Positions 59,250 to 64,000 of a stretch of DNA of 64,000 bases are shown piece after piece. Both the position numbers and the translations under genes were made by a program. Under the pieces are notes generated by a model. The model ran no database searches, was not told the origin of the DNA, and saw nothing but the letters and a program-made list of their open reading frames with translations. Where the stretch lies: positions 1 to 64,000 of the forward strand of contig JARFTX010000014.1 of the NCBI GenBank assembly GCA_029289265.1, written 5' to 3'. Origin of the DNA: Gammaproteobacteria bacterium. Its GTDB lineage: Bacteria > Pseudomonadota > Gammaproteobacteria > Burkholderiales > Rhodocyclaceae. Numbering within the stretch: position 1 is the first letter of the stretch; each line of letters opens with the position of its first letter.

Positions 59250-59852
59250 ATGAGCATGACTGCACGCATTCGCCATCTGAACCCCCTGTACCTTGTGCTG
59301 CTGCTCGGCGCGACGCCCCTCGCAACGCCCGTCGACGTGGCCGCTCAGGCAATCTATCGTTGCGAACGCGACGGGCGCGTCACCTACACGGACGCGCCCT
59401 GCGACCAGCCCGTCATCCGACATGGCACCGCAGCCGGCGGCAATGCGCCGCCCAACAATACGCAAACAGTCATAGGCGGCGGGTATCAGAACCCATACGG
59501 CCCTTGGCGCGGGCAGGCGCAATTTCAGCTCACACACATCGGCGCGCGCTCCGACACGATCCACCAAGTGGTCCACCTCGTTCTCGAAATTGCCGAGGAC
59601 GGCAAGGTCGCGGGTACCAGCCGGGAAAATGGTTGCGACATGCTTGGCATCGCCACGCCTGGCGCAACGCCGAGAATCCTCAATCTCGACGTCACCCTCT
59701 CACGCTGCAGCGCGAAGGACCTCAACCGTCGATACCGTGGCACGATCCTGCTGAATCCCGCAGACCGATCCGCGCACCTCAGCCTGAATGCGCAGCGCGT
59801 GATTCCTGGGATGAGTCTGGTCGCTGACATCAAGGCTGCGCTGCGGAGATGA
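59250..59852 (+). CDS. DUF4124 domain-containing exported protein
   Basis: A 200-aa protein with a signal peptide (PLYLVLLLGATPLATPVDVA, cleavage near AAQA). The DUF4124 motif follows directly: AIYRCERDGRVTYTDAPCDQ with the two conserved cysteines. The C-terminal 100 residues are beta-rich and contain two further cysteines (ENGCDMLG, SRCSAKDLN). DUF4124 proteins are common in Beta/Gammaproteobacteria and have no known function. It follows the Mrr-like gene by 6 bp and may be read with it. Confidence 0.82.
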   Translation: MSMTARIRHLNPLYLVLLLGATPLATPVDVAAQAIYRCERDGRVTYTDAPCDQPVIRHGTAAGGNAPPNNTQTVIGGGYQNPYGPWRGQAQFQLTHIGARSDTIHQVVHLVLEIAEDGKVAGTSRENGCDMLGIATPGATPRILNLDVTLSRCSAKDLNRRYRGTILLNPADRSAHLSLNAQRVIPGMSLVADIKAALRR

Positions 59853-60038
59853 TGGGTGCGTTGGCAGTCGTTAAGGGAAAAGGCTGGGTAGCAGTCTTGG
59901 ATAGGTTCTGTTCGGCAGGCCTCGGCGCAGGGGCAGATTGGAGATGACATCTCATCGGCCAGAGGTGCCGCTCAATGCTCGGCGGCTGGACTACCGCTAT
60001 CGACCCAATGCGGCCGCTGAGCTTTTGGGAAAGCTGTC

Positions 60039-60109
60039 GTTCAACGTGCGAATTCACAGGCGCTGCGCGGCTTCATCGCGCAGCGTCCTTGTGGAATGAC
60101 CAGTTAAAC
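60039..60109 (-). other. attC recombination site 1 (71 bp), integron cassette end
   Basis: Minus-strand reading: begins GTTTAAC (RYYYAAC) and ends GTTGAAC (GTTRRRY). The centre forms a strong imperfect hairpin (GCGCTGCGCG with CGCGCAGCGT). The cassette gene's TAA stop lies inside the first box, as is common for integron cassettes. Confidence 0.82.
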
Positions 60110-60742
60110 ATCGGTAGGCGATAGATCATCGAACTGCTTTGCTTCCATGTTTCGACGGCGCTCATCAAGGAGTTCTCCGTCAAACATCCAATAGCCAGGC
60201 CCACTCGCCGCAGGTGTGCTGTAACCAAGACTGTGCAATGCCTTCAGTGCTGCGGCAGAAAGGCTCAGCACTTCGCCTTGGAAGTCAACCTTGCCGTCAT
60301 CCACAACGGTGGCAGTTATGTTCTCATCGCGGGAAAGCGTGAGAACGTCTCCTGCCTTTATTCCGAGGGCGTCAAGCTTGAGCCGCGGCCTACGCGATTT
60401 GGCCTTTTCGAGAGCCGCTTGTTCTTCCACATCAATCTGTGCGGCTCCCGGAGTGATTTCCTTGAACTCACCAATGCTGATTGCAAGGACAACCTTTTCT
60501 GGGTCGATTCTGAAGAACTCCCGTTTCGGATTTACTCGACCTTCCGAAAATAGTTGGTGGAGTGTTTTCTCGAGCTTCGCGCAATCCTTCACCTCGGCGG
60601 CGAAATAGCATTCAAATGGCAGCGGCACTCCAGAATGTGCACTGAGTTGGCCAATTCGTGCCTCAACGCTATCGGTTGTCAGACCAACTTTCACGAGGCC
60701 CGGCATGGCCTCATTGGTAAGAACGTAAATAATGTTCGGCAT
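60104..60742 (-). CDS. Cassette C: GIY-YIG (T5orf172-like) nuclease-domain protein
   Basis: A 212-aa protein in the third cassette. The N-terminal domain (1-95) has NIIYVLTNEAMPGLVKVGLT (GIY-YIG 'IYVLTN...VKVG'), then EARIGQLSAHSGVPLPFECY, KLEKTLHQLFSEGRVNPKRE and FFRIDPE, fitting the T5orf172/MUG113 subgroup. The C-terminal half (about 125-200) with GEVLSLSAAALKALHSLGYS and GPGYWMFDGELLDERRR resembles DUF4357, often fused to GIY-YIG or restriction proteins. Start ATG 60742 (a TTG at 60751 is in frame). A DNA-processing or defence role is inferred. Confidence 0.8.
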   Translation of the reverse strand: MPNIIYVLTNEAMPGLVKVGLTTDSVEARIGQLSAHSGVPLPFECYFAAEVKDCAKLEKTLHQLFSEGRVNPKREFFRIDPEKVVLAISIGEFKEITPGAAQIDVEEQAALEKAKSRRPRLKLDALGIKAGDVLTLSRDENITATVVDDGKVDFQGEVLSLSAAALKALHSLGYSTPAASGPGYWMFDGELLDERRRNMEAKQFDDLSPTDV

Positions 60743-60764
60743 TCCGCGCAACCTTTGTTGAGAT

Positions 60765-60854
60765 GTTTAACGTCAGCGATGAGCCGCGAGCAAAAGCTCG
60801 TCGCTTTTGCGAGTCGGGCGACCAACGGGAGCGGACTCGATCGCTTTGTTAGGC
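60765..60854 (-). other. attC recombination site 2 (90 bp)
   Basis: Minus strand: GCCTAAC ... GTTAAAC with classical flanks (GCCTAACAAAGCGATCGAG at the start, TCGCTGACGTTAAAC at the end) and an internal inverted repeat CGACGAGCTTTTGCTCG. It lies 24 bp after the stop of the cassette B gene and 22 bp before the start of the cassette C gene. Confidence 0.9.
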
Positions 60855-60878
60855 ACTGAGCCGCCCTTCCGGCAGTGA

Positions 60879-61898
60879 CTACTCAGAACCCCGCGGTGCG
60901 GTGTTCTTAGTAAGCAACTCTAAGACCGACTTTGAGGTTGCCAGCGATTCACCCCGCTGCTGCGAAAATCCTGTGTCTTGGGGCGAGAAGATGCATGACG
61001 CCGCGTGGGCCAGGACGATATCCTGCGTGCCGCCCTCACCTGCTGCCTCGACAAGAGCGCGGTATGTAAGCAATGCGTTCTGACGATGCCGATTCACAAC
61101 GGCATTGTGCTTGTGCGTCGTGTAATTGCGCGCAGACATGATGAGCATATATGCAAGTACCGCAAAGACCAGAACCTTGCTCGTTGCAAGCTGAATAGCT
61201 TCGAATGTGTTGGCAGGCGAGAGCCATTCCCACTTGTGTAGAGACAAGCTGGCAACAGCGAAGAACGCAACAGCGCCAGCAAACTTGTACGTGTAATCTA
61301 GCCATGTAGCGGCTAGCGTTTCCTGCGACTCTGCCTCCCCCTTGAAGTAACTGGCTTGCTGAGAAACGCCTTGCTCAGACGCAACCGCCCTAATCGCTGC
61401 CAAGGCAGCATCGGCATCAACCTTGGCATTGCCAAGCTCCTTCGTCAGCTTTTCCGACTGATCCTTGATCGATTGAATTGTTGCACGCGCCTGACTCTCA
61501 AGAAGGCTCGTGTCGGTTATTCTCGCTACACCGTAAGCAATGAACTGCCATAGCTGATCGAATACTTGATCTCGACGGGACTGAAGACCGCTGATTAGCT
61601 GCTTCCTCGTATTGCTTGCATTGTTCGCAGTCGCATCAAAGTCGAGGATCTGCTTGAAGACGTTGAAGTCCGCATCCGCCTGACCTTGAATTGCGTTAAG
61701 CTGACCGTCGGTGAAATCATCCAGAGCTGTGATCGGAATTCGCTTGTAGACGTCGATGACGGCCTCCGCGAATGGCACGGCTTCCACAAAGCTCATCTGC
61801 CTACCGAGATCATCCTCGCGACCAAGTGTCGCAGGATCAAACTGCTGAACGCGACTTAGAGACTCTGTGCAGGTTTCAAGTATTGATTTCGTTGCCAT
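60879..61898 (-). CDS. Cassette B: two-TM coiled-coil protein, unknown
   Basis: A 339-aa protein encoded by the second cassette. Residues 1-200 are helical and rich in coiled-coil heptads (TIQSIKDQSEKLTKELGNAK). Two TM helices follow at about 215-232 (FAGAVAFFAVASLSLHKW) and 243-262 (LVFAVLAYMLIMSARNY). A cytoplasmic C-terminal helical region reads HKHNAVVNRHRQNALLTYRA, TQDIVLAHAASCIFSPQDTG. This layout recalls two-TM effectors of anti-phage systems, but no family is assigned. Base composition is lower in GC than the chromosome to the left. Confidence 0.7.
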   Translation of the reverse strand: MATKSILETCTESLSRVQQFDPATLGREDDLGRQMSFVEAVPFAEAVIDVYKRIPITALDDFTDGQLNAIQGQADADFNVFKQILDFDATANNASNTRKQLISGLQSRRDQVFDQLWQFIAYGVARITDTSLLESQARATIQSIKDQSEKLTKELGNAKVDADAALAAIRAVASEQGVSQQASYFKGEAESQETLAATWLDYTYKFAGAVAFFAVASLSLHKWEWLSPANTFEAIQLATSKVLVFAVLAYMLIMSARNYTTHKHNAVVNRHRQNALLTYRALVEAAGEGGTQDIVLAHAASCIFSPQDTGFSQQRGESLATSKSVLELLTKNTAPRGSE

Positions 61899-61951
61899 GC
61901 GCCCCCCTGTTTTTGTTGGCAGTTGCAGTCTAAACGCGCATCACCTGTGCG

Positions 61952-62050
61952 GCCTAACGACAAGCATCAGATGCGTGGTGAAGTGGCATGCCCCTTGCGC
62001 AAGTAAGGGGCAGCACTCTTTGCCACGTCAGCTGCATGCACTTGCTGGGC
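61952..62050 (-). other. attC recombination site 3 (99 bp)
   Basis: Minus strand: starts GCCCAGC (one mismatch to RYYYAAC), ends TCGTTAGGC (GTTRRRY). Long central inverted repeat TGCCCCTTAC/GCAAGGGGCA. It starts 13 bp after the stop of the cassette A gene. Confidence 0.82.
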
Positions 62051-62062
62051 GCGCGCATGAAG

Positions 62063-62860
62063 TCAGCTCGATTCCTGGCCATTTTGTGCTGTACCAGCTA
62101 AGCTGGACTCAATCGCTGTCTGTGCTGACTGAGCAATCCTTGCGAAGCGCTCCTGCAGTGGATAGAGACCATCCACGAAACCGTTTCTGATTGCATCGAG
62201 ATAGCCATTCCGCACCTCAGACAACTCGAGGACTGTGCTATCCGTGCATGCCGCCTCGTAGAGTTCAGAGACTCTTCGCAAGTCAGGTCGGCCATGCTCA
62301 CTCATTACGTGACTAAAAAGCTTCGTGCATAAGTGGCGCATATAGAGCTCCGTCATCGCGCGATACGGCTTCAAGAAGGCATTCAAAGACATATAGGTGT
62401 TGAATTGCTCTTCGTAGAGACATGCAATTGAGCTCTCTATCCAAATCGCACGGCAGTAGTTCCGAAGTAGTTCGGCTTCCTTTCTTTGAATGTCTTCGTC
62501 CGTCTCAGAGCCATAAATCGCCGCGAGACATACGTGGCGGAGCGCCTCATCACCGCCGAGGGTTAGATAGTGATCAGAGACAGCGTTATCAGCCTGCTCG
62601 AGCAATAAGATACGGCATAGTCGCGCTTGATCGGATTTAGTCTTTTCGTCCGAGATAGCGCGAAGTCGTACGGATATAGACTCAACAAGATCAGCTATTG
62701 CATGGGAGGACGCATCAGATCGCTGGAGACGCTTCACATATGTCGTAACGGGCTCGTTGCGTGCCACGGCTTCTGCATAGAACCGAAATATCGCTTGCAA
62801 ATCGTGATAGCTGAGCCGGGGCTTGAAGCGTGCCCATAGGTGCCTCCACAAAATCGCCAC
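62063..62860 (-). CDS. Cassette A: hypothetical soluble helical protein
   Basis: A 265-aa protein in the first cassette after attI. It starts at GTG 62860 with AGGAGGAG 5 nt upstream (an upstream in-frame TTG lies inside attI). Residues are mostly helical: YHDLQAIFRFYAEAVARNEP, DLVESISVRLRAISDEKTKS, LLRNYCRAIWIESSIACLYE and MTELYMRHLCTKLFSHVMSE. No TM segment and no recognised motif. Codon usage is less GC-biased than in the genes before 55000, which fits an acquired cassette. Confidence 0.65.
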   Translation of the reverse strand: MAILWRHLWARFKPRLSYHDLQAIFRFYAEAVARNEPVTTYVKRLQRSDASSHAIADLVESISVRLRAISDEKTKSDQARLCRILLLEQADNAVSDHYLTLGGDEALRHVCLAAIYGSETDEDIQRKEAELLRNYCRAIWIESSIACLYEEQFNTYMSLNAFLKPYRAMTELYMRHLCTKLFSHVMSEHGRPDLRRVSELYEAACTDSTVLELSEVRNGYLDAIRNGFVDGLYPLQERFARIAQSAQTAIESSLAGTAQNGQESS

Positions 62861-62902
62861 CGTGACTCCTCCTATACCTCGACGTGAAGCATTTGATTGA
62901 AC

Positions 62903-62946
62903 GCCCAACTTTGTTTTCTGGCGACAGCTATGCCGCGTAACATCGG
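62903..62946 (-). other. attI-like integron primary recombination site
   Basis: The minus strand reads CCGATGTTACGCGGCATAGC, then TGTCGCCAGAAAACAAAGTT and GGGC. Compared with the last 44 bp of class 1 attI1 (recalled), it has equal length and differs at about 8 positions; the end AAAACAAAGTT-RRRY is nearly identical. The cassette A gene follows directly. This indicates the proximal end of an integron array. Confidence 0.75.
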
Positions 62947-63539
62947 AATGCCTGATAACGTGTTCTGCAAGTTACTGTTTAGAAGCAGATATTACGCGAA
63001 CCACAGAATAACAAGGCAGGAAAAGCAGCAGCCGACTGATTTCCGGGTCGAGGCGACCGATCTTGCATACAGGCCAGTAGCATACCGCCTCGCCCCGATG
63101 ACCGCTATCCGGGTCGGGTGACCAGTGACGGCTTCTGGCCGATCTGAGTCGGTCACGACTCGTCGCCTGACCGGCAGCACCGGCCGACGAGAAGTCTGTC
63201 TGCGCGCCGTACCCCGCATACCCGCTCCACGGCCGGAGCGGACGGTGAGCTGACAAGCATTGAATGACCGCGTCCGGGCAAACTGCGGCCTGTCGCCCTT
63301 CGGGCAGTATCGCCCACTGGGCCTGTCTTTGTGCCGCAAACGACCGGTGCAGCTAGCCGCCAATCAGATGCGAGTGGCGCCCAGCCGACCGTAGCGGTGG
63401 CGGCGTCTGGTTGCCATCTAGCACTCCTGCATCGTCATTAGCACAGCCTACGCTAAGGGATCGGCTAGTCGCTCCTCAATGCCCAGATCAGCTACGACTG
63501 CTTCCATGTCGCTGCCGAACTGCCTGCGACGGGCGGTTA
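62947..63539. other. Non-coding region where an integrase would be expected
   Basis: About 590 bp without a credible gene. The integron integrase should start within about 200 bp of attI on the plus strand, or end there on the minus strand; both strands show only short unrelated readings. The stretch 63130-63380 is GC-rich with imperfect inverted repeats around CCCTTCGGGCAGTATCGCCC. It gives the impression of an extragenic repeat, but I cannot confirm copies elsewhere. Confidence 0.5.
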
Positions 63540-64000
63540 CTACGCCCCAGGCTTCAGTCTTGGTGGCGGATAGGGTTGAAACCTCACACGCATGATCTTG
63601 GCGACCATACCCGCATAAAGCATCCACATTAAAGCATGTGGAGCCCAGTGCATATCCCAGCGCTCGAAGCTCATCCAAGCCAGCATTAGCAGCATCACGG
63701 TAAGAAGGACCCACACATCCCACCCCGGGCGCGGCAGGATTGTTCTGTCGTCCTCCCCAGACGCTAGGACCGGAAATCGAGCCCCGACGGGTTCGGTAGT
63801 GCCAATCACCTTCCCGCACGGTTCTGGGTTGAGGCAAACGCCGCCGTCGTGAACCACTTGCACGGCCGCACCATCCGATGCGTTAAGGTGATCGAAGTCA
63901 AACAGCACCTTGCTGCCCGCCTCTGTCATGACGATTCGGGGTTCCGCAAATCCACATGCCGAGTCCGTGACCGCAATGGTTTGAGCAGTCAGGATTCGGC
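63540..64000 (-). CDS. Hypothetical membrane protein, 5' end beyond window
   Basis: The minus-strand frame is open from the window edge to the stop at 63540 (about 152 codons). Visible sequence: TIAVTDSACGFAEPRIVMTE, then AGSKVLFDFDHLNASDGAAV, a Cys pair in GVCLNPEPCGKV, and two hydrophobic segments (VWVLLTVMLLMLAW and MHWAPHALMWMLYAGMVAK), ending in a Pro-rich tail. An internal ATG at 63929 would give 129 aa, but the upstream frame also looks coding. No family recognised. Same orientation as the integron cassettes. Confidence 0.5.
   Translation of the reverse strand, partial: RILTAQTIAVTDSACGFAEPRIVMTEAGSKVLFDFDHLNASDGAAVQVVHDGGVCLNPEPCGKVIGTTEPVGARFPVLASGEDDRTILPRPGWDVWVLLTVMLLMLAWMSFERWDMHWAPHALMWMLYAGMVAKIMRVRFQPYPPPRLKPGA

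Noticed and set aside
62960-63420. Integron integrase gene
   Set aside because: Both strands were read next to attI; no tyrosine recombinase motif (R..H-R-Y boxes) or IntI patch appears, and stops interrupt every frame on the plus strand.

Overview
This is a GC-rich (roughly two thirds G+C, estimated by eye) bacterial chromosome segment, most likely from a betaproteobacterium of the Rhodocyclales/Zoogloeaceae type. That placement is an inference from the gene mix (Azospirillum-type indolepyruvate/phenylpyruvate decarboxylase, TAXI-TRAP transporter, NnrU, DUF349, DUF2339, DUF4124, KTSC proteins) and from the attI/attC integron at the right end. It has not been checked against a database.

Region 1 (1-6600) carries the N-terminal part of DNA polymerase IV, a thiamine-diphosphate 2-keto acid decarboxylase, a small membrane protein, a DUF349 protein, an SRAP (YedK) protein and a KTSC protein. 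Region 2 (6600-15330) looks like an asparagine/aspartate/glutamate locus. A lone HTH regulator diverges from an AGCS symporter, Asp/Glu racemase, L-asparaginase I and aspartase series. A decayed glutamine synthetase fragment, a lectin-fold secreted protein and NADP-type glutamate dehydrogenase with a strong terminator follow. Region 3 (15350-20440) has two tandem secreted paralogues, one extended by Ig/cadherin-like repeats, then a palindrome-rich spacer and a CBS-DUF294 protein. Region 4 (20690-30710) has a patatin-GntP permease pair and a complete RND efflux operon (adaptor, pump, TetR). The efflux promoter shows a TATAAT box overlapping a perfect inverted repeat. NnrU, a haloacetate-dehalogenase-like hydrolase and a DUF924 protein follow. 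Region 5 (30740-41620) holds a Vgb-like propeller, 2,4-dienoyl-CoA reductase, SnoaL-like and PhnB-like small proteins, a DUF945 protein with an extra C-terminal domain, a 4-hydroxybutyryl-CoA-dehydratase-like protein missing two cluster ligands, a DUF6498-like membrane protein and an EF-hand protein. Region 6 (41740-55810) contains a TIR-TM-propeller protein, a TAXI-TRAP transport pair, DUF2339 and DUF1499 membrane proteins, a MOSC protein, a ferric-reductase-like flavoprotein and RtcB.

Region 7 (55810-64000) is accessory and visibly less GC-rich. It holds ccdAB, a higBA module whose toxin has two frameshifts while the antitoxin is intact, tRNA-Arg(CCG), an IS21 istB relic, a membrane-anchored Mrr-like nuclease with a zinc ribbon, and a DUF4124 protein. 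It ends in an integron array read on the minus strand: an attI-like site at 62903-62946 and three cassettes, each with its own attC (61952-62050, 60765-60854, 60039-60109). No integrase gene is visible between the attI-like site and the window edge; an intergenic element of unknown nature lies where it would be expected. The three cassettes encode an unknown 265-aa protein, an unknown two-TM coiled-coil protein and a GIY-YIG nuclease-like protein. This orphan integron is the most interesting structure in the window.
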